Shown: positions 37,468-49,078, counted from the first letter of the stretch. The stretch is DNA of 64,000 nucleotides from Chamaecyparis obtusa (GCA_027943335.1 BSBK01001162.1:372001-436000), one strand, 5' to 3'. Numbers and translations: made by a program. Notes: generated by a model not told the origin, from the letters alone.

Positions 37468-38322
37468 TGTAATGACCCGAACCGGTCTTTTCCCGAATTT
37501 TCACAAATATATCTCATGCAGGTTTAAACAAATAAATACATGCAAATAACCATTGATTCAACAACAATAACCAGCAATAAATATTCCCATAAAACTTCTC
37601 TGAAAACTTTATCGTATTATACAACAGCAATACAATAACAGTGAGACCAATAAACAATCCAATCTGAAATACAAAAACTACAATAAGATCGGATGATCAA
37701 GAACCTGTAAACACAATGGTAAACTCTAACGTGAATCCGCACCGGAGATGAACAGGGTTTCCGTCCAATCCACCAAGAAAGCCTAAAGGTTTCCGTCCTG
37801 AGGTTTCAGAACCGAAAGCTGAAGCTTCTTGGATTCTCCAAGAGAAATAAAATTCATAAACTGAGCATGCTCAAATGAGACTCCAAGCCTTTTATTAAAG
37901 CTGCAGATGTGACTCTTCAGTTTCCCCACTCTGTCTCTTCATATTCCACTTAAAGTCACTTTTAAATAAATATAACCGTTAAGTTATAAAGTGACATAAT
38001 AAATAAAGTAAGGAATCTTCTGGCATTAAAACGGAGAACCAAACGAACTTGGATGATGACGTGTGATAGCTTGCCGGAAAGCTCTCGGCGAGACGCTCCA
38101 AGTCCACTACTAAAATGTCAGGAAAAATGAGTTCTGCTGACTTACTATAAATAGTAAGTACCCTGGAAACCCTGTGGAAACTGCTTCGATTGGCCTGAAA
38201 CTAAAATCGCCTAGGCCAAATATCCCACTAATCACTGCCAAGCCTCGGTTAGCCCACTAGACCACGATGAAAAGGCTAACGACACGGCACAAAATAATGT
38301 GCCCCGAAAAGGAGACATTACA
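37468..38322 (-). repeat. Right LTR of element C (5' LTR)
   Basis: It is the direct-repeat partner of 32090-32940, with the TATA palindrome at 38140-38159. The CGTAC duplication follows immediately. Confidence 0.92.
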
Positions 38323-39094
38323 CGTACTATATCTGCCCTAGATCTACACCTCATCAATAGACAAGTCCGCCCAAATTTCAAGCCTTATTTGTATGTATAG
38401 ATCACACTATAAGGGCAGAACTAATTCGCTATTAGTGCGAATGATTATCATTACCAATGTTGGTGTAGATCAATCCATAAATACTGGTTTGATTCACTCC
38501 ATAATGCTGAACTAATTCGCTCCATAATATGCTAACTGAATCTGCATATTTATTCGCTCCAAGCATTGATGAAGAGGACATTCACATGTTATGTTTTTGA
38601 TATGTTTGTCCTTCATCAAAAACTCCAATATATATGAGCATCATTAAATAAACTCTTCCACCTCAAGGTGGCCGGCTTGGGCCCTCCCAAGTAATTTGTT
38701 TTATTTATAATAAAAATAATAAATGCCTTATTATTTATTATTATAAAATCGCACTTCCACATATATTAATTAACCAAAGGTGTGATAATAAAAAATATAT
38801 ATCCATAATTTATTATTATCAACTTACTTGTCCTAATTGATCTTAAGCCGAAAAGGCCATAATATTAACACATGCAAACGCTAACGACGTCCAAATGTTC
38901 ATACTAACCATCACATCTCAAGGAAGTTTTAGATTATTTTCAAGTTTGAATCTAGTGAAGGTAGGTGAAGTAATTTAATTCAAAATTTAGTATTGTACAT
39001 TTTCTGATTTTCATAATGTGATTGCGTAATGTGTATTCTTCTTTGAATTATGTCTTTAGTTTTTAATCATTTTGGCTTTAATTTCTATTATAGG

Positions 39095-39588
39095 TTGCAG
39101 AGACATGTTTTGCACACCTAACACAATCATCTTGAGACGACTTGTGAATGTTGAAGCAGCACTTTGTAATATGGTAATTGGAAAAATTGGTCTATATGGA
39201 AGCAAAGCAGCACTAAGAAAGCAACAAAAATCAAGCAAAGGATATTACATGACTCATGGTGGGATTGTGTGGAGTATCAACTTAGTTTCACCAAGACCAT
39301 TATGAGCATAATTCACTACACTAACATGGATAGCCATTGCATTGAAGAGGTGTATGATGGCATCGAATCAATGCTTGAGAAAATGAAGAAAATCGTAAAT
39401 GCAAAAGTGCAAGACCCTAAGGAGACTTTCTTCAAACAATTGCATGCAATTGTTGAAGAAAGATGGAGCAAGATGACCACTCCATTACATCCTCTTGCCT
39501 ATGCACTGACTCCAAAATACTATAGCAATTAGTATCTTGATATAACAGGAAGGCTTGCATCATTGAAAGATTTATAAGCGTTTGAAGG
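39095..39588 (+). pseudogene. hAT transposase relic, region before the dimerisation domain
   Basis: It begins after the acceptor TTATAG|GTTGCAGAG. Readable pieces are VNVEAALCNMVIGKIGLYGS (39072 frame) and then, after a frameshift, VEYQLSFTKTIMSIIHYTNM, EEVYDGIESMLEKMKKIVNA, KETFFKQLHAIVEERWSKMT and PLHPLAYALTPKYYSN. This is the characteristic hAT stretch (W..V...L.F..P......AD....GE.Y.., RW......LH..A..LNP..). A stop follows at about 39530. The coding frame LASLKDL*AFEG is cut by element A exactly at 39588. Confidence 0.85.
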
Positions 39589-40269
39589 TGTAAATGCAAA
39601 TTGAACTTATATCAAGTTTAAATAATAGAACAAATTTTGTGTTATTAGTGTTCTATTGAAAGCAATTTTCTATCTATTTTCTTGAATTAAACATTTGTAT
39701 TATATCACTGTATATATAATGATTTATATATTATTGAGCTAAATATAATATTGTTTTTGTTTTGTAGAATACTTATCAATGCCTTGTCACTTATCGATTA
39801 CTGTGTTGAGCATTGAGTAGTTCAAATAGCAGTGGTAAATATAGCTTGTGCATTGGAGACAGACAGTCACGTCTATGATAGATGTGACTCCTCAAGGAGT
39901 CACGCCTATCATAGGCGTGACTGTACGTAACAGTACAACACCTATTTATACACTATTAACGGTGACTTTAAGATATATCGATAATTACAGAATCGATAAT
40001 CATATTGATAATTTCATGAATGATAGTCATATCCATAATTACAACAATCGATAGCAATATGAAAGATCACTATAAGCCGATAGTATATATTGGATCTAAA
40101 ATACTATGAGAATAATTTTAATGATATTTAATATAAAAATAATAAATATATATATAATAATGATAATATCTATTATTATTATTATCTATATATATATATA
40201 TATATATCATAATTTTGCCTATTCTCATAAAATCAATATTTTATCTGATCGAAGCTATAATTATCAACA
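39589..40269 (-). repeat. Left LTR of element A (3' LTR)
   Basis: It runs from TGTAAATGCAAATTG to AATTATCAACA and is a direct repeat of 47878-48600. It contains a near-perfect 60-bp palindrome at 39864-39923 and several ATCGAT-type sites, and lacks a 40-50 bp hairpin segment present in the right copy. Confidence 0.92.
39864..39923. repeat. 60-bp palindrome in LTR A (left copy)
   Basis: The arms meet at CTCCTCAAGGAG. Each arm is itself a smaller palindrome built from CGTGAC/GTCACG around CTATCATAG. The outer pair is C-G here and T-A in the right LTR copy (48153-48212), so pairing is kept. Confidence 0.85.
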
Positions 40270-40828
40270 CTCACTCTTAGCTTAGGAGGATAAACATATC
40301 ACAATGATCTCTGTGAATAAATTATCTGACATATATGAAATTACATATCACATAACTTGTGATATGAAGTATCACCTAACTCCTAACTCGTGATACAGAG
40401 TATCACATATCACATAACTCATGACATGAAGTATCACCTTACTCGTGATAAATATCACATAACTCGTGATATGAGGTATCACCTATCTAATGATACCAAA
40501 GGATATAATATACTCGAGAACATTACATTCTCCTTATATATCCTAGTTATGGTATGTGCACTAACATTAAGTCACATAATGTCTACCATAACTAATCATG
40601 GCAAATCCATGAATCATACTGATATCAAGTCACATGATATCAATCTATTGAACATTACACGATCATCACCTTATAATGTTAAATACAAGTGTTGATTATC
40701 CAAAAAGTCGTCACTTTTCAAAAATATACACAGGATGGGTAGGCCCATAAAGTCAGAGTCACACATATGACAAAAGAAGTTTACACACTAAACACCTTTA
40801 ATATATTAGAACAAATCAATTTGAAAAT
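40270..40828 (-). repeat. 3' untranslated region of element A with repeated GTGATA palindromes
   Basis: The purine tract CTAAGCTAAGAGTGAG (minus strand) abuts the LTR. Between about 40318 and 40500 the motif TATCAC...GTGATA recurs at least five times, for example ATCACATAACTTGTGATATG and ATCACATAACTCGTGATATG. The same region of element B (50140-50440) has the same kind of array. Confidence 0.7.
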
Positions 40829-43719
40829 TTACATTTCAATCATACCAAGATTCTTCCTAAAGTGTTCAACTTTCACTTCGAGGAGAAGTTTGGTAAGAAT
40901 ATATGTTGTTTGATCTCTTGTACAAATATACTCCAACTGAATCATGTTCCTTTCTACCATGTCTCTCACATAGTGATAAGGAATCTCTATATGCTTAGAT
41001 CTATCATGAAATACTGGATTCATTGAAAGCTTAATGCAACTTTGTTTGTCATAGTGGATGATAGTTGGTTTTAGAGGTTTACCGAATAATCCCGCAAGCA
41101 GTTTCCTGAGCCATACTGCTTTTCTAGTAGCCATAAAAGCTCCAATATATTTGGCTTCGGTAGAACTCTGAGCTACTGAGGACTGTTTTCTACTAATCCA
41201 TGATATCATAGCCGATCCTAAACTGAAACAACATATGGAGGTGCTCTTTCGGTCAGTCACTCTTTCAGACCAATTTGAATCTGTGAATCCATGAAGATCT
41301 AAGTCAACCTTCTCATACCTTAGGCCATAATTAAGAGTACCTTGAAGAAATCCCATTATATGCTTCACAGCCACAAGATGTATCTCCTTGGGCTCACATA
41401 AACTAACTTAAGGCATTTACAGCATAGGAGATATCGGGTCTGGTATTGACCAAATACATCAAAGATCCAATCATCTGCCTATAGAGAGTGGCATCTACCA
41501 AATGAGAATCTATTGCTGCTTCTTTTAATTATTGAAGATTTGTTTCCATGGGAGATGACATAGATCTGCAGTTCATCATACCAAATCTCTTCAATATATC
41601 AATAGTGTACTTCCCTTGATTTAGAACAATGTTGTCTGATTTTTGCAAGACTTGAAGTCCAAGGAAGTAGTGTAATAGACCTAAGTCCTTCATATCAAAT
41701 TCTGAGGCTAGATCTTTCTTACATTGATATATAAGGTGATCTTCTCCTGTAATCAACAGATCATCAACATATAATATCAATATTAACATATCACCTCTGC
41801 TTTGTTTGAAGTAGAGATTTGGGTCTGCATCATTCTTTGAGAATCCAAATCTCATGAGGTAGCTGTCAATTCTTTCATACCAAACTTTGGGAGCCTATTT
41901 AAGTCCATATAGGGCTTTCTTTAATTTACACACGTGTTATTTTGCATTGTGAATCTAAAATCCTTCAGGTTGCTCTAAGTAGACCTCTTCTTCAATGGTT
42001 CCATTTAAGTAAGCGGTTTTTACATCCATTTGGACTTTCCATCCTTTGGCTGCTGCAATGGCTAGAACTACTTTGACTGAGGTATATCGAGCAACTGGAG
42101 CAAAGGTTTCTTCATAGTCAATTCCTTCTTTCTATGAATCCTCTAGTTACAAATCTTGCTTTTTGTTTTTCTATACTGCTATCTACAACACGTTTAATTT
42201 TGAATAGCCATTTGGAAGAAATAACAGATTTCTCTTTTGGTCTAGGTACTAACACCAACACATCATTCTTCAGGATGGATTGATACTCCTCTGTCATTGA
42301 ATCCTTCCATACTTTGTGTTGGAGATCTTCTATAACATTAGAAGGCTCTGATTTGATGAATTCACTCATCAAAGCTACATAACTAGAGAATATCTTAGGT
42401 CTTTTACTTTCCCTGAAAGTCCCTGATGGAGCGGCATAGGCTCTACCTTCTTCCATTGTTTTGGTAGCCCAGAGTGGTCTCTTCTTAGGATTTTCCAATG
42501 ATGTGATATGTTCTTCATTTATATCTTCCTCAAGATACTCCCTTTGAATCTCAGAAGCAGAATTCTCTTCTAGGTCTAGGGTGGAAGTTTGAATTTCTGA
42601 CTCAATAGAATTTCTGGCTCTTTTAAAGGCTATGTCTTCCTCAAAAATCACATCTCTGCTTAGTTCAATCTATCTTTGACCAGGCACATATATTCTATAA
42701 GCTTTTGAGGTTTCACTATAGCCTACAAAAGTACCTTTTCTCCTAAAAGGTTCTAGCTCAGTTCTTTTCTCTTTGGGTACATGAATGTGAACAGGACAGC
42801 CAAATATTCTCAAGTTACTAATGTCTGGTTTTATACCAGTGAAGGCTTTTTCAGGAGTTTTGTCATCAATATGGGAGTGAGGACATTTGTTCTGAAAGTA
42901 GACGACAGTACTAAAGGCTTCTGCCCACAGTGAAGTCTCTATGTTTTGATCAAGTAACATAGCCCTAGCAACTTCTACAATGGTTTTGTTTTTCGTTTCA
43001 ACAACTCCGTTTTGTTGAGGGTTGTAGGGTACAGTGAACTCCCTCTGAATCCTAGCATTTTTACAAAATTCTTTAAAAATATCTTTTGTATATTCTTTTC
43101 CATTATCTGTCCTTAAGGTTTTTACTTTTCTTCTAGAAGAGTTTTCAGTAAGGGATTTGAATTCTTTGAATTCTTTAAGGATCTCCTATGATTCTTTACA
43201 TTTAAGGAAATAGATCCATGTCTTTCTGGAGAAATCATCAACAAAGATTACATAGTATAGAAACCCACCTAAGGAAGGTACAGACATGGGTCCACATAAG
43301 TCTGAGTGGACTAATTCTAATAAATCTTTTGTTTTGCTAGAACTATTTTGAAAAGACCCCTTAGTATTCTTCCCTAAGGCACACCCCTTGCATGCCCTTG
43401 AATGATATTGTTTGAGTTTGGGCAAACCTGTGACTAGTCCATCCATGGAAGATAGGGCACAAAAATTGAGGTGTCCTAATCTTTTGTGTCATATTTCATT
43501 AGAGTCTGCAATTTCATGAATTAGGACTAGATTTGGTTCAGTACATAACTCATACAAATAACCTTGTCTATGACCTATAATCTGAGCTCTCTTAATAGTA
43601 GAGTTCTTTGGCCATGCCAACACTTTACTATCCATGAAGTTTACCCTATATCCATTATCTTCAAGTGCAGATATGGAGACCAAGTTCCTTTTGATGTCTG
43701 GGACAAACAATACTCCAGT
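40829..43719 (-). pseudogene. Element A pol: integrase, reverse transcriptase, RNase H
   Basis: Reading on the minus strand: FVPDIKRNLVSISALEDNGY (43710), the GAG-pre-integrase zinc region (SRACKGCALGKNTKGSF), integrase with LELVHSDLCGPM, LRTDNGKEY and QQNGVVETKN (the D, D and E positions), KPDISNLRIFGCPVHIHVPK, then the RT N-terminus WKDSMTEEYQSILKNDV and SVISSKWLFKIKR. RT continues with LILYVDDLLITGED (41529-41855) and ends with LGLQVL. RNase H is at 40829-41374 (GFTDSNWSERVTDRKSTSIC, SRKQSSVAQSSTEAKYI, FRKNLGMIEM). Several stops and frameshifts, for example around 42120-41860, make it non-functional. Confidence 0.9.
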
Positions 43720-43724
43720 GAGTT

Positions 43725-45235
43725 TGACAGTCTCAACTGGTGTTGAGAGGGGAGGGGTGAATCAGCACCTCTAAAATTTATTCACTTTAAAATCGATGAA
43801 GTAAACTTACAGTAGAAAGGAAGGCAAATTTAAGCAAATAAATCAGTAAGTAAACAATCACACAGTGACACCAGATTTATCACGTGGAAACCCGATTAGG
43901 GTAAAAACCACGGTGTGAGGAGACTTCACAAATTTTGTACTCTTCTAGAGTACGCCCTGTTAGGAGCCTTCCTAGTTAAAGGATAAAAACGCACTTGTTA
44001 GATGCAACCCGGTCAAGGGATTTGTTACAATAAGGTCGGTTAGTGCCTACCTAATTAAAGGACTTTGAACACCTTACAAGATGCCACCCAGTTAAGGGAT
44101 TTGATACAAGGGACCTGCTAGAGTCCACCCAAATACTGGGATTTAACTATTGTAATTGGTAGAGAACAATAGTAGGTTTGACCTTTTACAGATGGCTAAG
44201 CATAGCCTGATAAGATCTCTATTTGTGCTCAACTGAGAAGCATCACTGGTGACTACAGTTGTCTTCTCCTCTACTGTTGTGCTATTCTGCACAATCTTCT
44301 TTCTCACATTTTCTTTCTTCTTTTCACCCCTGGCTTCTTTAGCATATAGGTTCACTCTTTTACTCAGCAGCATGAAGACAACTTCTATTTGCCTTGGACA
44401 GAAGAATATATAGGGTCCTAGCCCTAATTGTGCTCATTAAGCATGACCTAACTTTAGATTTTCATCGGATTCATTGCTTAGTGGAGTACCAGTTTACTGA
44501 GGAAACATATGATGCATGCCCTTGCTTTATATACCTAATGAAGAAAGCAGTAGTTGCGTGTCAAGCAACTTTCCTTCATAGGAGATAACACTTGGTTTTA
44601 AAGCCATTGATCTCGGCTTTAAATCCTCCAAACTTGCCTCAATCCAATCGCCAGTTTTAAAGCCACTGATCTCGGCTTTAAAGCCTCCAAACTTGCTTCA
44701 AACAGATCGCCAGTTTAACTCAAAGACTTCTGGGTTTAGAGTAGCAAATCTCAGTCAAAGAGTTAGTTGGAACAGTTAGTCTAACTATGACTTCCTTGGT
44801 TCATGACCGCAGTCATTAATATACCGGTTTCGGTTTAGTTTAGTTCTTCATGTTGTGAACAGGTAAGAGTCCATGTTCCCATTCCTTTCTTGGCTTACCG
44901 GTTGCACTATCCTCGGTTGTATTGTTGACACCGGTTAGCTATTGCTTTATCTGTACTTGTCTATATCGGTTGTAGCACGGTCCTCAGCTGATGCTGGAAT
45001 CCTCTTTTCCTTTACTGTGTACATAGCCCGATGGCTAAGGCTTTGTATAGTGACCGGTGGTATTCACAACTGTCTTGTGTATTGACATCATCGGCCAAAC
45101 CATTCTTCTTTCATATAGATCTGTTTGGTTCTGTAGACTTTATAGAGATGACAAGTCTCTATACTCCTTTTGCCAATCAATGACAACACTAGTACCGCTG
45201 ACAGGCTTACCGGTTATCATCACTTAATGCCAACA
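43725..45235 (-). repeat. Solo LTR inserted in element A (first)
   Basis: On the plus strand it reads TGACAGTCTC...TTAATGCCAACA, so it starts with TG and ends with CA. The perfect 5-bp duplication GAGTT occurs at 43720-43724 and 45236-45240. Removing it rejoins the copia frame KLKSGIFIQL to TGVLFVPDIKRNLVS, the order seen uninterrupted in element B. No internal coding region or second LTR is present, the expected product of LTR-LTR recombination. Its left part (GAGAGGGG...GTGAATCAG, then GTGGAAACCCGATTAGGG) recalls the LTR at 5948-7264, so it may be from a related copia family. Confidence 0.85.
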
Positions 45236-45240
45236 GAGTT

Positions 45241-46283
45241 GAATGAAGATTCCAGACTTTAATTTGATGGTGCAAGTTCTGACACCTTTGACTAGATGTG
45301 CAGAGTCATCTCCAATTGTCACTTCCTCATCAATTTCTTCTACCATGGAGTCTAGGAGTCCCTGAACCCAGTGATGTGTCTTGATGAACTACTATCTATA
45401 ACCCAAGTGTTGGATTAATTAGATACTTGATTTGAAAGTGCAAAGTAGAATACATATTTCTCGAATTCATGCTCCTTCTTGGACTTTCTTACTTTGGCAT
45501 ATGATGCTTGTTGCTTGGTTCTGTCAGGACATCTGACTGCATAGTGCCCATACTGATCGCATCTAAAACATTGGATGTGAGAAACATCTTTCTTGGATGA
45601 ACCTTTCTCAGGGTGGCTTTTCCTCTTCTTAAAGAGTTTCTTCTTTCCTTTCTTGTGAGAGTTTGCATTCAAGAGATGAAGATCTTCATCTAAATTCTTC
45701 TGATTGAATCCTTTCTTTGTTTGTCTTGATTCTTCTTGAAGACAGTCTGATCTTAATCAGTCAAATTTTGGAAATTTAGACCTTGCACTAATGCCTTGAA
45801 CAAATGTCTCCCAGGAATTTGGTACACCGTCTAGGGCAATAAGTGTTAGTTCCTTACTTTCAATTTGGTATCCAAGTGTTGATAGCTGATCCCTTAGAGT
45901 AGATATTCTCATAAAGTATGCATTGATAGATTCTCCTTTGTTAATACTAATATGATTGATTTCTCTCTTTAGGGCCAAAGTCCTGCTGGAATTATTTATT
46001 TCGTATGTACTTTCAAGTGCCTTAAACATATGATATGTAGTCTCATGTTTTGTCAAAATTTGCACGATATGATCTCTAACTCCATCAACACTATAATTTT
46101 CATGGCCTTTTCATTTTCTTCAATCCATGTTGTTTTCTCGAGATCATTCTCCATTTCTGGTTTATTTTCTTTCACAAATGACTCAACTTTATTTTCTTTT
46201 AATATCATCATAATTTTGAACTTCCATGATGAGAAGTTATTTCCTCCTTCTAGCCTATCTTCAAATCGGATTACAGTTGCCAT
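45241..46283 (-). pseudogene. Element A gag and protease start
   Basis: The start ATG at 46283 gives MATVIRFEDRLEGGNNFSSW, a typical copia gag start. It continues through the helical gag core (KALESTYEINNSSRTLALKR, SINAYFMRISTLRDQLSTLG, LDGVPNSWETFVQGI) to the zinc knuckle CFRCDQYGHYAVRCPD with all CCHC ligands (45415-45672). The protease active-site region follows as WVIDSSSSRHITG, where the catalytic DSG is changed to DSS. A frameshift near 46060 and stops near 45756 and 45415 break the frame. Confidence 0.88.
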
Positions 46284-46349
46284 AGAGGAATGTAATGTTT
46301 TAGATTTAAATATGAATTTCTCAAGTTCGGTTGTTGCTGGGATCCTTCC

Positions 46350-47853
46350 TGATGCAGAGGCCCTAGGTGGACTTGCAGTCATTCATTCTATGAGGGACTT
46401 CCCAAGGGTTTCTACAACACCAACTAACATCTTCATAGGATCATTCTCCTTGATCCAATCAACTCCAAACCTTAGTAGAGTGCACACAATGTTTTGTGCC
46501 ACCATAGGCTCTACATCTCATTAAACATCACCAATGTCCCTCAACTACATTAGTGTCTTCATCCAAACAACTATCTATTACTAAGTATTCACTAACCCAA
46601 TCACCCAAAATATGCCTCCTTGCTGTCTCTGGACAGACCCGTACACAAATAAGTGTAACTTTTTAATAAGATACAAACTTCTCGATCGCTCTGGTGAGAA
46701 TGGGCGTAATTAGTTTCTCACTAACATACTTCAATCTGAGAAAGATCCAACGGTTCAATTGGGAGATATGTCCCCCACACTGAGACTGATTTTTCTATGA
46801 CAATCATTCCTCAACTTTCTTCAACATTGTTTAAACCTTTCTTTAATCTCCCATCCATCCCTGCAAACCCTGCATACAAACATGTATAGATACATTTATT
46901 ACATGTTTTAGACTCTCCCCACAGTCACATTTACCATAGTAAGTGGGGGAGTCTAATTCGTTATTGAAACTTCAAATGAAATTTTTGATTGCACACTAAA
47001 ATCTGGTAGGAACAGTCAACAAAATGACTGTGATTCTTGGCTTTACAACTCACAAAACCATAAACCAAAGCATGGGAATGAAAAATACTCAAACCATTAC
47101 TATTCTAATTCATTCTCAATCAATATAGAATCTAAACAAAGAGTTTAACAATCCAAAACAAGGGACTGTTCCCTCACGGCAGCAGCCTGACAGTTTGCAG
47201 CAGATTTAGATTTTATTGATCAAAAACTTCTTTTACATTGTCATTTCAACACAAAACACCAAAACAACTCCCCTACAATCTCCTTACTTTTTTCCTCCCT
47301 AAAACACACACTCAAACCCATCTAATAACCTACACACTAACCGATTAACTACTTGTAACTGTTCTTTAACCGGTAACAGTCAAGTAATGACTGATTAAAA
47401 ACTTTAGTTTATAATTTCAATTTGACAACAAAGTTGTCAATTCGAAAACTTCTTATCCCTTGTCTTTTATAATACTTATCCAATTTACTTTTAGGCTCCT
47501 TCATTTATTCTAAATTCTAAAACCCTTCTAAACCCTTACATAGCCTCAAAAGGCCTTATTTTGCCAATTTGGGCAAATTACAACTTTAACACCTTGAGTG
47601 CTTTTGACATCACATTTAAGGCTCTATTGGCCATTTACAAATATTGTAGACCATATATGTCATCATTTAAGTTCTATTAACCTAGGATCAACTTGTTCTT
47701 CCCTAATGACCCCTAGGTACCCTTATCCTTTCTTAATGCCATTGAAGGCTTACAAGTTTGATCTTTAACAAAATGATCAAATGATTACAAAACATATTTA
47801 AAGGACCATTGTCTTCATAAGTCTTCATCCTTGGTTCTAGTGCTCCTACACCA
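46350..47853. repeat. Second apparent solo LTR, in the leader of element A
   Basis: On the plus strand it reads TGATGCAGAGG...CTCCTACACCA (TG...CA ends). The perfect duplication CTTCC occurs at 46345-46349 and 47854-47858. Removing it leaves a leader between primer site and gag of about 80 bp, as in element B. No recognisable coding sequence lies within the 1504 bp. It could also be a short non-autonomous element rather than a solo LTR, and its orientation is not determined. Confidence 0.7.
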
Positions 47854-47864
47854 CTTCCTAACTT

Positions 47865-47877
47865 GGCTCTGATACCA
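47865..47877 (-). promoter_or_regulatory. Primer-binding site of element A
   Basis: The minus strand reads TGGTATCAGAGCC directly after the 5' LTR, matching the 3' end of plant initiator-Met tRNA. Confidence 0.9.
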
Positions 47878-48600
47878 TGTAAATGCAAATTGAACGTATA
47901 TCAAATTTAAATAATAGAACAAATTTTGTGTTGTTAGTGTTCTATTGAAAGCAATTTTATTTCTATTTTCTTGAATTAAACATTTGTATTATATAACTGT
48001 ATATATAATGATTTATATATTATTGAACTGAATATAATATTGTTTATGTTTTGCAGAATACTTATCAATGCCTTGTCACTTATCGATTACTGTGTTGAGC
48101 ATTGAGTAGTTCAAATGGCAGTGGTAAATATACCTTGTGCATTGGAGACGGATAGTCATGTCTATGATAGACGTGACTCCTCAAGGAGTCACGCCTATCA
48201 TAGGCGTGACTATACATAATAGTAGAACACCTGTTTATACACTATTAACGGAGACTTTAACATATATCGATCATATGTTAGAACGATAACAAATCGTTAA
48301 CATATGAATTGATAATCATATCGATAATTTCATGAATGATAGTCTTATCGATAATTACAACAATCGATATTTATATCGATAGCAATATGAAAGATAACTA
48401 TAAGCCGATAGTATATATTCGATTTGAAATACTATGAGAATAATTTTAATGATATTTAAAATAAAAATAATAAATATACATATAATAATGATAATATCTA
48501 TTATTATTATTATCTATATATTTATTATATATATATATCACAATTTTACCTATTCTCGTAAAATCAATATTTTATCTGATAGAAGCTATAATTATCAACA
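47878..48600 (-). repeat. Right LTR of element A (5' LTR)
   Basis: It is the direct-repeat partner of 39589-40269. It carries the 60-bp palindrome at 48153-48212 and an extra hairpin at 48272-48306 (CATATGTTA...TAACATATG) that is missing from the left copy. Confidence 0.92.
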
Positions 48601-48822
48601 GAAGGGTACAAGGCAGCATTGCTTAAGACTCTTTCCTAATGATGATGTGCAAGATATGATTACAATTGAGTTCATAGATTTTGTGTTTGCAAGTGGTCTA
48701 AGTGTTAGCGTTCTTTGCCATAGGTTCAAGAAGAATGCTCATAGTTGGTGGTACCTACATGGCCAATGCTTCAGAATCCTGCGGCCCTTCACAATCAAAA
48801 TTTTATCACAAGTTTAACAATA
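48601..48822 (+). pseudogene. hAT transposase relic, dimerisation (hATC) region
   Basis: Directly after the GAAGG duplication the frame reads LRLFPNDDVQDMITIEFIDF, VFASGLSVSVLCHRFKKNAH, SWWYLHGQCFRILRPFTIKI, LSQV. The WW.LHG......L...A..ILSQ order is the hallmark of the hAT C-terminal dimerisation domain, here with several changes. The following CSSSACERNW block is missing. It continues the piece ending at 39588 and so dates element A as younger than the hAT copy. Confidence 0.85.
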
Positions 48823-49078
48823 AGTGAATATTTATTTTATCACAAGTTAGTGTTATTTATAATTTTAATTTACTTCATCTTCATATGTTGCTAGTAATTT
48901 TATAACTCCAATAATTTAATTGTTTACTTTGTTTTGTCTTCATAAGTTGCTAGTGCATCTACATCAAAAAGAAATTAGAGCACAAATTCTTTCATCCATT
49001 TAGTAAAGTGCAATAGATTGCTATGATTACAAGTTTATAGTTTTGTTATTGTTTATATGATACTATGTGACATTCTAA

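Larger units (their letters stand above)
32090..38322 (-). mobile_element. Element C: complete non-autonomous LTR element carrying a PDS5-like gene segment
   Basis: Two LTRs (851 and 855 bp) flank 4.5 kb. The target duplication CGTAC is perfect (32085-32089 and 38323-38327). Orientation is minus: a tRNA-type site TGGTATTAG lies one base after the right LTR, and the purine tract GGGAAGGGATGATT precedes the left LTR. The interior has a GC-rich leader (about 36330-37240), an AT-rich stretch with an intron-like acceptor, then a decayed ORF of about 2.5 kb. No gag, protease, integrase or RT motif was seen, so movement would need another element's proteins. Confidence 0.9.
31672..39094 (+). other. 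hAT transposase intron enlarged by insertions
   Basis: It is bounded by GTAAGT at 31672 and TTATAG just before the next coding piece, about 39094. Element C occupies 32090-38322. The remainder (31672-32084 and 38328-39094) joins across the CGTAC duplication and carries repeated TTCGCTC-type motifs, perhaps an older repeat. No gene was seen in it. Confidence 0.55.
39589..48600 (-). mobile_element. Copia element A, complete but decayed, with two nested solo LTRs
   Basis: The target duplication GAAGG is perfect at 39584-39588 and 48601-48605. The LTRs are 681 bp (left) and 723 bp (right). Minus orientation follows from the initiator-Met primer site next to the right LTR (47865-47877) and the purine tract next to the left LTR. 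Order on the minus strand is gag, zinc knuckle, protease, integrase, RT, RNase H. Inserts at 46350-47853 and 43725-45235 interrupt the leader and the region after the protease; removing them restores homology to element B. Confidence 0.92.

Noticed and set aside
37468..38322. Treating the CGTAC-flanked repeats as a segmental duplication
   Set aside because: Inverted TGTAATG/CATTACA ends, primer site, purine tract and 5-bp target duplication all fit an LTR retrotransposon better.
46030..46524. 164-codon plus-strand ORF
   Set aside because: Mostly antisense of element A gag, then reads into the inserted LTR; no domain on this strand.
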